Part shown: in pieces, positions 9,437 through 17,300 of the stretch
Numbering within the stretch: the stretch's first letter is position 1
Layout: each line of letters opens with the position of its first letter
Assembly (NCBI RefSeq): GCF_015550425.1
Contig: NZ_JADNAT010000004.1
Span: 124,001-188,000, forward strand
DNA: 64,000 nt
Source of the DNA: Clostridium sp. 1001275B_160808_H3
GTDB lineage: Bacteria > Bacillota > Clostridia > Clostridiales > Clostridiaceae
Direction: 5' to 3'
Translations under genes and position numbers: made by a program
The notes under the pieces: generated by a model
What the model was told of the DNA's origin: nothing
Seen by the model: the letters and a program-made list of their open reading frames with translations, nothing else
Database searches by the model: none

Positions 9437-9779
9437 ATTTATCACCCCTTGTTCCTATTATTGACAAATAAGTATAAATTTAAACTGCATAAAATAAAAA
9501 AAGTATATTATTTTATATAGATATTTATGATTAAGATTAAATTTCGTAATATAGCAAATGCTAATATAGAGGTTAGAAGAGGAATTAATCTTTAAAAAAA
9601 GATACATTTTCGTATGAATGATGTAAATAAATGATATAAATAATATAAATATGAAGAATAATATAGTTTGTTATATATTTGTAACAAAGATGACAAATAA
9701 ATTTAGTATAATGTAATGGATATTGTTGTAAAAATAGAGGTCTTGGTTATATAATAATAGAGTAGAGGGAGGAATTAGG

Positions 9780-11264
9780 ATGAGCGAAAATGATTCAGTG
9801 AAAAGAAAAAGTTCTAATAGTAAAAAGAAAATTAAAAAAAGAAATAAAAAGAAAATTATATTAATATCTATCATAAGCATATTAGCAGTAGTAGCAATAC
9901 TTATAGCGACAGGTTGGGGGTATTATAATCATATTAGAAATAAAATTTATGTAGAATATAAGCCGGAAAATAAGAATGAAACTAGCTACAATGAGGTAGA
10001 TGGAATTACAAATGTTTTATTAATAGGAACTGATGGAAGAACCTTAGATGAGCCAGCAAGATCGGACTCAATTATTGTAGCTACATTAGATAATAACAAT
10101 AAAAAAGTTAAGTTAACATCAATAATGAGAGATACAGTAGTTAACATACCTGAATATGGAGAAAATAAAATTAATGCTGCATTTGCATTTGGAAGTTCTG
10201 AAGAAGATGAAAATGGAAAACTTAAAGGAGCTGAAGGTGGAGCAGCCTTAGTAATGGAGACTATAGAAGAAAACTTCAATTTACATTTAGATAAATATAT
10301 TATAGTAAACTTTTGGGGGTTTGAAGCTATAATAGATGAAATTGGCGGAATTGAAGTAGATATAAAAGATTATGAAATAGATGAAGTTAATAAATATATA
10401 GGTGAATCAACAGGAGTGAATTCTCCTCCAATTACTGAAACAGGACTTCAAAAAGTAAATGGACAACAAGCTCTATCTTATGCAAGAATAAGATATGTTG
10501 GAAATGGAGATTTTGAAAGAGGACAAAGGCAAAGTAAAGTATTACATGAAGTTGCTAAAAATTTAAAGGAAGTAAATCCTTTAAAATATGTAAGCATAGC
10601 TAATACTTTATCAGAGCATGTTAAAACTAACATAGATATACCAGAAGCTTTAAATTTAGCTTATACAATTTATAAGTTACCAAGCTTAGACTTTGAGCAA
10701 TTACAAATACCACAAACAGAGCTTATTGCAAGGGACAATCTATATAAGGATAGAGGATGGTGTTTATTAATAGATTTAGAACAAAATTCTAAGGTTCTGC
10801 ATGACTTTATTTTTAATAATAAACTACCTAATCCAGAAGAATTTGATTTATTATCAGTTGAAAATGTTGCTGCAGCTTATAATGCAGAAGAAGCTAGATA
10901 TAATTCTTTATACAACATCAAACCAGAAGAATATAATGATAAAAATACAGATGCTATTCCAGAGCCAACTCCAGATAGGGATGTTGTAAAACCACCAGCA
11001 AGTGGAGGAACAACTAATCCACCGACAGGAGGAACAAGTAATCCACCAGCAAGTGGAGGAAATGGAACAGTTAATTCACCAGCAGGTGGAGGAAACGGTA
11101 CAACTAATCCACCAGCAAATGGGGGAAATGAAACAACAAAACCGCCAGTAAATGGAGGAAACGAAACAACTAATCCACCAGCAAGCGGAGGAAATGAAAC
11201 AACGCCACCAGCAAATGGAGAAAATAATCATGAAAAACCTCAAGGCGAAAAACCAAATCAATAA
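9780..11264 (+). CDS. LytR-CpsA-Psr (LCP) family cell-wall polymer ligase with repetitive C-terminal tail
   Basis: LCP enzymes attach teichoic acids or other polymers to peptidoglycan from lipid carriers outside the membrane. The protein has a Lys-rich cytoplasmic start, one membrane segment (about residues 25-45) and an LCP domain (about 75-230), with ARSDSIIVATL, SIMRDTVVNIP and the Arg-containing YARIRYVGNGDFERGQRQ. Residues 400-494 form a tail of imperfect units of the type NPPASGGNGTT, rich in Pro, Gly, Asn and Thr, probably cell-wall-spanning and likely variable in copy number. ATG start with GGGAGGAATTAGG upstream. It ends at a hairpin terminator. Confidence 0.9.
   Translation: MSENDSVKRKSSNSKKKIKKRNKKKIILISIISILAVVAILIATGWGYYNHIRNKIYVEYKPENKNETSYNEVDGITNVLLIGTDGRTLDEPARSDSIIVATLDNNNKKVKLTSIMRDTVVNIPEYGENKINAAFAFGSSEEDENGKLKGAEGGAALVMETIEENFNLHLDKYIIVNFWGFEAIIDEIGGIEVDIKDYEIDEVNKYIGESTGVNSPPITETGLQKVNGQQALSYARIRYVGNGDFERGQRQSKVLHEVAKNLKEVNPLKYVSIANTLSEHVKTNIDIPEALNLAYTIYKLPSLDFEQLQIPQTELIARDNLYKDRGWCLLIDLEQNSKVLHDFIFNNKLPNPEEFDLLSVENVAAAYNAEEARYNSLYNIKPEEYNDKNTDAIPEPTPDRDVVKPPASGGTTNPPTGGTSNPPASGGNGTVNSPAGGGNGTTNPPANGGNETTKPPVNGGNETTNPPASGGNETTPPANGENNHEKPQGEKPNQ
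10979..11235 (+). repeat. Imperfect tandem repeats coding the LCP protein tail
   Basis: About eight units of roughly 30 bases around the theme CCACCAGCAAGTGGAGGAAA, coding PPASGGNGT, PPTGGTS, PPANGGNET and similar. Unit lengths vary between 8 and 11 codons. The family is read directly from the DNA; copy number variation between strains is inferred. Confidence 0.85.
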
Positions 11265-11270
11265 AATTTT

Positions 11271-11305
11271 AAAGGGCTTTACTATTAGTAGAGTCCCTTT
11301 TTATT
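11271..11305 (+). terminator. Terminator after the LCP gene
   Basis: AAAGGGCTTTACTA pairs imperfectly with AGTAGAGTCCCTTT and is followed by TTATT. It lies 7 bases after the stop codon. Confidence 0.75.
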
Positions 11306-11377
11306 AAAAAAATATAAACAAGAGTATTAAGTTTAATAAATATGGTATAATCATAAAAAAGAATAAGGAGGACTAGG

Positions 11378-12028
11378 ATGTTAGGATCAAACTATTTATT
11401 AACTAAGATATTAACAGTGCCTGCAATTTTGATAGCTTTTGTTGCTCAAGGATATGCAAAAGCTAAAGTGGCAGATAAGTTAGGAGATAAAACGCCAAGA
11501 TTTCAGGGAAGATTAACATTAAATCCGACAGCTCATATAGATATTATTGGATTTATTATGATTTTATTAGTAGGATTTGGGTGGACTAAACCAGTGGATA
11601 CTAATCCAAGTGCATATAAGAGAGGTCAGAAGGATGCAATAAAGGTAACTATGGCAGCTCCTCTTGCAAATTTATTAGTTGGATTTGTAGGAATGTTCAT
11701 ATATGCATTATGGTCTTATATAGCATATAGCATTTTACCATCATCAACTTATAGTATAGTTGGTATTGCCCTATATCTTATATCAGCTATAAATATAAAC
11801 TTATTTGTATTTAATTTAATTCCACTTCCAGGACTTGCAGGATTTGAATTGTTTAGGGAGTTAAACCCTAGAAGCTTTTATAAAGTTGCAGATAAGCTTT
11901 ATCAATATCAAATGGTTATTCTTTTAGCAATTGTTGTAGTAGGTCAATTTATCTTGACAATTCCATCAAATTTAATCATTAATCTATTTAGTAAAATAGC
12001 TTTTGGAGTTTTAGGAATAATATTTTAA
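11378..12028 (+). CDS. Site-2 protease (M50) homologue lacking the catalytic residues
   Basis: 216 residues, multi-pass, clearly related to short M50 family proteases of the YwhC type: it keeps ADKLGDKTPRFQGRLTLNP, AHIDIIGFIMILLVGFGWTK and the C-terminal IPLPGL. The HEXXH zinc motif is replaced by QGYAK at residues 24-28, and the third ligand Asp of the NPXDG-type motif is replaced by Ala near residue 154. It should therefore not be a zinc protease. It is intact and well expressed by signal (AGGAGG before ATG), so it probably has a non-proteolytic membrane role. Single gene with terminators on both sides. Confidence 0.85.
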   Translation: MLGSNYLLTKILTVPAILIAFVAQGYAKAKVADKLGDKTPRFQGRLTLNPTAHIDIIGFIMILLVGFGWTKPVDTNPSAYKRGQKDAIKVTMAAPLANLLVGFVGMFIYALWSYIAYSILPSSTYSIVGIALYLISAININLFVFNLIPLPGLAGFELFRELNPRSFYKVADKLYQYQMVILLAIVVVGQFILTIPSNLIINLFSKIAFGVLGIIF

Positions 12029-12031
12029 TAT

Positions 12032-12115
12032 AAAAGTAGATTCAATAGAAAGAAGTGTAATTAAAAGCCAGATTTACTAAGTTCTTAACTACACTTAAAT
12101 GAATCTACTTTTTTA
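12032..12115 (+). terminator. Long hairpin terminator after the M50 homologue
   Basis: AAAAGTAGATTCA (12032-12044) pairs perfectly with TGAATCTACTTTT (12100-12112) and is followed by a T run. A second inner stem, AAGTGTAATTA with TTAACTACACTT, makes one long interrupted hairpin. Confidence 0.75.
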
Positions 12116-12176
12116 TTATTTTAGCAATTTTCTTGAATATGGGTAAATTATAATCAAATTCTATTAAGTTAATAAT

Positions 12177-13685
12177 TTAAATAGCTGTTATAATAAGCTC
12201 TTTCCCATATATTTCTTTAAATTTTTCACCTGCTCTTAAGGCTTGGCGAATTTCAAAGTCAACATCTATATCTGAAGAAACTTTAATTGTTACTGTATTA
12301 CTATCAAATGATACGTTAAGTTCTTTAACTGCACCAACAAGGCTTCTATCTAAACCTTCAGCTATTTTAACAAGTACTCCAATAAGTTTTGCAGAGCGTA
12401 AATCTAATTGACTAATAACTGATGAAAATGGAGCTAAAGGTGTTTGATAGTTATTAAACCTATGTGAAGCTGCAATAGCAGCACTCATAAGAAGTTCCTT
12501 ATGTGTTAACCCATTTATATAAGAATTTAATATTATATAAAATGAATGTTTATGATGTCCATAATAGTTAATACTAATACCACAATCATGTAGCATAGAA
12601 GATGTTTTTATAATATTTAAATATTCATCTCCTAAATGATGTAGTGGTTTTAAAGAATTAAATAAATTATAAGCTATTTTAAATACATTTAGTGCATGGC
12701 TCTTGTCACTATTTAACGTTTCTAATATTCCATTTATACTATAATCTAGCATGTCTTCTGGTATTGTATATTTATTATTAAGATATTCATACATTAAGCC
12801 TTCTCTAAGGCCTCTTCCTGAAATTATTATCTTATTACATTGAACCATATTAGCTATTTTCTTAAAGATAGCGGTTCCTCCAACTATTATATCTGCAAGC
12901 TCTGGGTCGATTCCATCTAATTTTTGTCTTTGCTTAAAGTCCTTACATTTTAATAAATTAAATATTTCTTGAACATCAATATCAGAAAGCTCGTAGTTAT
13001 GAGGAATATCAAAAGGATATCTTTTTCTAACTCTATCTATTTTACCAATATTTCTAACTATAGATGCAATACCTATTATTGAGTCAAATTTAGTTTCCAT
13101 AAGCCAGCTTATATCATTTAACTTTTCAGATATGAAATTAAGTGCATCAGTTAAATCTTTAGGTAATATTCTATCTTTTAAATTAAATTTATATGTTAGA
13201 TTTACACTTCCTATAGGTAAGGTAACACTTTTTATTATTTTATCCCCTTGAACCCAAGCTAAATGAGTATCTGTACCAGCAACTTCAATCATTAAAGAAT
13301 TGCCTATATAAATGCTTCTTCTTATTCCAAAAAAGTTATAATAAATTTCTTCGTCGCAACTTAAAACTCTAATATCAATATCTAATTCTTTTTTAATAAG
13401 AGGAAGAAGAATATCTTTATTTTTAGCTTCCCTTAAAGATTCAGTAGCAACAGCAAATATTTTATTTGCACCTGAAACAGTACAAAGTGATTTATATGCT
13501 CTAAGTGTAGAAAGTATAGTTTTAGAGTTTTCGTTACATATTCCGTAATCAGTAACTAAATCATGACATAATCTGATAGATGTTTTTAATTCATCTATTA
13601 TTTTAAAATATCCATTTTCATTAACTTCCGTTAACATAAGTCTAAGAGAACTTGGACCTATATCGATAATACCAACTCTATCCAT
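12177..13685 (-). CDS. ppx: Ppx/GppA family phosphatase (exopolyphosphatase-like)
   Basis: 502 residues. The N-terminal half is the actin-like ASKHA fold of exopolyphosphatase / pppGpp phosphatase: GIIDIGPSSLRLML (phosphate 1 loop), FAVATESLREAKN, then DIIVGGTAIFKKIANMV. The C-terminal part (about 330-500) is an HD-like helical domain with MLHDCGISINYYGHHKH and AASHRF. It is expected to remove terminal phosphate from polyphosphate or pppGpp. In many Clostridia ppx sits beside ppk; no ppk is in this window. ATG start at 13685, short AAGGAG upstream. The specific substrate is unproven. Confidence 0.85.
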   Translation of the reverse strand: MDRVGIIDIGPSSLRLMLTEVNENGYFKIIDELKTSIRLCHDLVTDYGICNENSKTILSTLRAYKSLCTVSGANKIFAVATESLREAKNKDILLPLIKKELDIDIRVLSCDEEIYYNFFGIRRSIYIGNSLMIEVAGTDTHLAWVQGDKIIKSVTLPIGSVNLTYKFNLKDRILPKDLTDALNFISEKLNDISWLMETKFDSIIGIASIVRNIGKIDRVRKRYPFDIPHNYELSDIDVQEIFNLLKCKDFKQRQKLDGIDPELADIIVGGTAIFKKIANMVQCNKIIISGRGLREGLMYEYLNNKYTIPEDMLDYSINGILETLNSDKSHALNVFKIAYNLFNSLKPLHHLGDEYLNIIKTSSMLHDCGISINYYGHHKHSFYIILNSYINGLTHKELLMSAAIAASHRFNNYQTPLAPFSSVISQLDLRSAKLIGVLVKIAEGLDRSLVGAVKELNVSFDSNTVTIKVSSDIDVDFEIRQALRAGEKFKEIYGKELIITAI

Positions 13686-13799
13686 ATTGACTCCTTAAGT
13701 AAATATTATGAAAATTATTTTTGTTATAGATATTATATCACTTTAATTAATAAAGTATAGGTAAGAGTTAAATATATTTATATAAGTATACCTTTTTTA

Positions 13800-13829
13800 T
13801 TGACAATAAAAGTTTTGTTTATGTATAAT
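13800..13829 (+). promoter_or_regulatory. Predicted promoter of the argS leader
   Basis: Perfect TTGACA (13800-13805) and perfect TATAAT (13824-13829) with an 18-base spacer. Transcription should start near 13836 and run through the T-box. Confidence 0.75.
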
Positions 13830-13849
13830 GTTTATATTAAATTAGAATA

Positions 13850-14085
13850 AGTATTAATATCTATGAAGAGGAGAGTACTATATTTGATTCTTTAAGCGAG
13901 TAAGGGGTGGTGTAAGCCTTATAAGATAGAATATTAGGAAGAGAGCCTTGGAGATAGCTACTGAAATTTTATTAGTAGGATAGTTCGTATTGCTGCGTTA
14001 AAGCATTGAGTGGCATTTTATGCAATCAGAGTGGTACCGCGGGATTTTTTCCGTCTCTTATTTATTTAAGAGACGGATTTTTTAT
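13850..14085 (+). ncRNA. T-box leader (tRNA-sensing riboswitch) of argS
   Basis: Uncharged tRNA binding to this leader promotes read-through. It contains the near-invariant T-box AGAGTGGTACCGCGG (14028-14042), stem I elements (GGAGAGTACTA, the AGCGAG bulge, GGGGTGGTGTAAGCC), and the terminator CCGTCTCTTATTTATTTAAG...GACGG with T run (14051-14082), which competes with the antiterminator around the T-box. AGA at 13928-13930 is a plausible specifier codon for arginine, which fits argS, but my placement of the specifier loop is by eye. Confidence 0.92.
14051..14082 (+). terminator. Intrinsic terminator of the argS T-box
   Basis: CCGTCTCTTA and TAAGAGACGG (10-base arms) around a short AT loop, then ATTTTTTA. 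It forms when tRNA-Arg is charged. Confidence 0.88.
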
Positions 14086-14122
14086 TTTTCAAATTATTAG
14101 TAAAAATTAAGGAGGATACATA

Positions 14123-15814
14123 ATGGATTACAAGAAAAAAGTTGCAGAAGCAATAAGTAAATATGTTGATATGGATATTGAAAACATAGAAAAATTAATA
14201 GAAATTCCACCAAAGAGTGATATGGGAGATTATGCATTTCCATGCTTTCAATTAGCAAAAACTTTTAGAAAAGCTCCTAATATGATATCAGAGGAGTTAG
14301 CTGGTAAAATAGACAATGATGGATTCGAAAAGATAATTAATGTTGGGCCATATGTTAATTTCTTTGCAGATAAAAGTATCTTTACTAAAAATACAATAGA
14401 AAAAGTATTAACAGAAGGCGATGAATATGGTTCATCTAATGTAGGAGAAGGAAAAACTATTTGTGTTGAATATTCATCACCTAATATAGCAAAGCCATTC
14501 CATGTTGGACATTTATTTACAACAGCAATAGGAAATTCATTATATAAGATATTTAAGAAAGAAGGATATAATGTTGAGGGAATAAATCATTTAGGTGACT
14601 GGGGAACTCAATTTGGAAAGCTTATATCTGCATATAAAAGATGGGGAAATGAAGAGGCATTAGAAAAGAATGCTATAGATGAATTATTAAGAATATATGT
14701 TAAGTTCCATGATGAAGCAGAAAAGGATCCTGCACTTGAAGATGAAGGAAGAGCTTACTTTAAAGCATTAGAAGATGGAGATAAAGAAGTAGAAGCTTTA
14801 TGGAAGAGATTTAGAGATTTAAGCTTAAAAGAATTTGAAAGAATATATGAAATTTTTGATGTTAAATTTGATTCATATGCAGGTGAAGCATTCTATAATG
14901 ATAAAATGGATGTTGTAGTAAATGAATTAAAGGAAAAGAATTTGTTAGTTGAAAGTAATGGTGCACAAGTAGTTATGCTTGATGAATACAATATGCCTCC
15001 ATGTATAGTACTTAAAGGTGATGGAGCATCAATATATGCAACAAGAGACTTAGCTGCTGCAATGTATAGAAAGAAGAAATATGATTTCTATAAGAGCATA
15101 TATGTAGTAGGAACACCACAAGCACTACACTTTAAACAAGTATTTAAGGTATTAGAGCTTGCAGGCCATGAATGGGCAAAAGATTGTGTTCATGTAGGCT
15201 TCGGACTTGTAAAATTTGCAGATAGAAAACTTTCAACTAGAAAAGGTGAAGTTATTTTATTAGATGACTTAATAAAAGAATCTATAGATAAAACATTAGA
15301 AGTAATAAATGAAAAAAATCCAAACTTAGAAAATAAAGAGGAAGTGGCTAAAAAGATAGGTGTTGGTGCAGTAGTATTTACTTATCTAAAAAATTCTAGA
15401 GAAAAGGATATAGTATTTGATTGGAAGGAAATGCTTTCATTTGATGGCGAAACAGGTCCTTATGTTCAATATTCATATGCAAGAGCAAACAGTATATTAA
15501 CAAGAGCAGGAGAGCTTAAAGGAAATGCTAATTATTCTAAGCTTTCTTCAAAGGAAGAGTTTGAATTAGTAAAGACATTAGAAGGATTTGCAAAACAAAT
15601 ACATTTAGCAACAGAAAAGTTAGAGCCATCAATTATTACAAGATATGCAATAGAAGTTGCAAAATCATTTAATAAATTCTATAATGCACATTCAGTATTA
15701 AACTTAGAAGATGAAGAATTAAAAGAAGCTAGATTGAGTTTAGTAAAAGCAACATGTCAAGTTATCAAAAACTCTTTAGCTTTATTAGGAATTGAAGTTG
15801 TAGATAAGATGTAA
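14123..15814 (+). CDS. argS: Arginyl-tRNA synthetase
   Basis: Charges tRNA-Arg. Class I signature HVGH in [14 protein letters not shown] (near residue 130), the KMSKS-like [14 protein letters not shown] (about 372-385), an N-terminal Add-1 domain (1-110) and a C-terminal DALR anticodon-binding domain (about 450-563). Length 563 is normal. ATG start with GGAGG upstream. Control is by the T-box in its leader, so it rises when uncharged tRNA-Arg accumulates. Confidence 0.97.
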   Translation: MDYKKKVAEAISKYVDMDIENIEKLIEIPPKSDMGDYAFPCFQLAKTFRKAPNMISEELAGKIDNDGFEKIINVGPYVNFFADKSIFTKNTIEKVLTEGDEYGSSNVGEGKTICVEYSSPNIAKPFHVGHLFTTAIGNSLYKIFKKEGYNVEGINHLGDWGTQFGKLISAYKRWGNEEALEKNAIDELLRIYVKFHDEAEKDPALEDEGRAYFKALEDGDKEVEALWKRFRDLSLKEFERIYEIFDVKFDSYAGEAFYNDKMDVVVNELKEKNLLVESNGAQVVMLDEYNMPPCIVLKGDGASIYATRDLAAAMYRKKKYDFYKSIYVVGTPQALHFKQVFKVLELAGHEWAKDCVHVGFGLVKFADRKLSTRKGEVILLDDLIKESIDKTLEVINEKNPNLENKEEVAKKIGVGAVVFTYLKNSREKDIVFDWKEMLSFDGETGPYVQYSYARANSILTRAGELKGNANYSKLSSKEEFELVKTLEGFAKQIHLATEKLEPSIITRYAIEVAKSFNKFYNAHSVLNLEDEELKEARLSLVKATCQVIKNSLALLGIEVVDKM

Positions 15815-15824
15815 CATAATTGTT

Positions 15825-15855
15825 TAGGGATGCGAGAATTCGCATCCCTATTTGC
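15825..15855 (+). terminator. Terminator after argS
   Basis: TAGGGATGCGA pairs with TCGCATCCCTA around a 4-base loop (15825-15850), followed by a short T stretch. Confidence 0.8.
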
Positions 15856-15949
15856 ATCTAATTTTTATAAAAAATTAACAATAATATGAAAGACTAAATA
15901 ATACTATTATGATATAATCTATAGAAATCTAAGAGAGGAGTAGATAATT

Positions 15950-17065
15950 ATTTTTAATAATATAAAAAATAAGGATTTGTTAATTACTATTGTTATAGCA
16001 ATATTAGTTGGGATAGTTGGATTTAAGATTATAGAAAATTATCCGTATTTTTTTAGTATATTGAAGAAGTTTTGGTCCTTAATGTTGCCAGTTTTATATG
16101 GGTTAGTATTTGGATATATTTTAAATCCTTTAGTTAAGCTTATAAAAAGAAGGTTTAATGTAAAAGAAGGTGTTGCAATATTAAGTACTTATTTATTGGT
16201 ATTAGCAATAATAATATTAGCATCTTTATACTTAATACCTAGTATAATAGATAGTGCTGTTGACATAACAACAAAAATGCCTTCCTATATCCAAGAAACT
16301 CAAGAATGGTTAGATAAAATTTTAAATAATCAATCTGTAAAAGAATTTATAAATACTACAGGAACTACGGATAATATTAATCATATCATAGCTCAATTTG
16401 GAACAATGGCAGTAACTTTATTAGAAGGTTCAATATCATATATATTTACTATTTCTAGTCAGTTACTTAAACTATTTTTAGGATTATTAATATCTATATA
16501 TGTTCTGGTAGATAAGGATAGGTTAATAAAAGAAAGTAAAAAAGTAACATTCTTAATACTTAAAGAAAAGAGAGGGAAAAAATTAATAGAAGCTGTTAGA
16601 ATATATCATAATATGATAGGTGCTTATATAGGAATAAAAGCAGTGGATTCTTCAATTATTGCAGCTATGGCATTAGTTTTACTAACCATAGTTAAGTCAG
16701 AATATGCTTTTTTATTAGCTGTTATAGTTGGAATAACTAATATGATTCCATACTTTGGACCATTTATAGGAGAAATAGTGGGATTTTTATTTAATGTTTT
16801 TGTATCACCAACTAAAGGATTAATTGTATTTTTAGTATTATTGGCGCTTCAATTATTTGATGGCTGGTATCTAGATCCTAAATTAATAGGAAATAAAGTA
16901 GGAGTAAGACCTTTATTTATAATAGTAGCAGTATTAATAGGCGGAGGATTTTATGGAGCTTTAGGGATGCTTTTAGCATCACCAACAGCTGCAACTTTAA
17001 AAGTATATTATGAAAGAATAATGAAAAAGAATGAAGCTTTAGTAAAAACTGCAGAAAACAGTTAG
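15950..17065 (+). CDS. AI-2E family (PerM/YdbI-type) membrane transporter
   Basis: Multi-pass protein of the AI-2 exporter superfamily, with conserved features in the C-terminal half: NMIPYFGPFIGEI, then LALQLFDGWYLDPKLIGNKVG and PLFIIVAVLIGGGFYGALGM. Substrate is uncertain; relatives export AI-2 or act as Na/H antiporters. The start is unusual. A strong GAGAGGAG site (15933-15940) has no ATG, GTG or TTG at proper distance; the in-frame codons there are ATT at 15947 and 15950, with a stop at 15941. The next standard codon is TTG at 15977, only 2 bases after AAGG. I use ATT 15950 (371 residues); TTG 15977 gives 362. Confidence 0.85.
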   Translation: MFNNIKNKDLLITIVIAILVGIVGFKIIENYPYFFSILKKFWSLMLPVLYGLVFGYILNPLVKLIKRRFNVKEGVAILSTYLLVLAIIILASLYLIPSIIDSAVDITTKMPSYIQETQEWLDKILNNQSVKEFINTTGTTDNINHIIAQFGTMAVTLLEGSISYIFTISSQLLKLFLGLLISIYVLVDKDRLIKESKKVTFLILKEKRGKKLIEAVRIYHNMIGAYIGIKAVDSSIIAAMALVLLTIVKSEYAFLLAVIVGITNMIPYFGPFIGEIVGFLFNVFVSPTKGLIVFLVLLALQLFDGWYLDPKLIGNKVGVRPLFIIVAVLIGGGFYGALGMLLASPTAATLKVYYERIMKKNEALVKTAENS

Positions 17066-17074
17066 TAGTAATAA

Positions 17075-17117
17075 AAAATGGCTTAATAAAATATCATTGA
17101 TTTTATTAAGCCATTTT
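17075..17117. terminator. Bidirectional terminator between the AI-2E transporter and the feo operon
   Basis: A perfect 18-base inverted repeat (AAAATGGCTTAATAAAAT and its complement) with a 7-base loop, between convergent genes. Confidence 0.9.
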
Positions 17118-17121
17118 ACTT

Positions 17122-17286
17122 TTAGTTTTTCTTCTCAAGTTTAATTCCATTTTCTTCTTCTTTATAGGCTGAACAATGATTTGAACAGCTTCCACAATTA
17201 CATTCACCTTTAGAAGATTTTCTTATGTTCTTATATATTGTAAAGCCAGCAAAAGCAACAATAACTAATGTAATTAATATTTCCAT
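17122..17286 (-). CDS. FeoB-associated Cys-rich membrane protein
   Basis: 54 residues, found by translating the minus strand downstream of feoB. It has one N-terminal membrane helix (MEILITLVIVAFAGFTIYKN) followed by the Cys cluster GECNCGSCSNHC and a charged tail. This matches the small FeoB-associated Cys-rich family found at the end of Firmicute feo operons, thought to help Fe(II) transport or regulation (function not firmly established). ATG at 17286 with GAAGGTG upstream, 14 bases after the feoB stop. It ends at the shared terminator. Confidence 0.9.
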   Translation of the reverse strand: MEILITLVIVAFAGFTIYKNIRKSSKGECNCGSCSNHCSAYKEEENGIKLEKKN

Positions 17287-17300
17287 AGAAACACCTTCTT

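Noticed and set aside
9671..9880. Minus-strand reading frame of 69 codons overlapping the LCP start
   Set aside because: It is the antisense of the LCP promoter region and Lys-rich N-terminus, giving an artificial Phe/Leu-rich peptide; no ribosome binding site.
11076..11261. Minus-strand Trp/Cys-rich frame opposite the LCP tail
   Set aside because: Produced by the antisense of Pro/Gly/Asn repeats; the plus-strand LCP frame explains the sequence.
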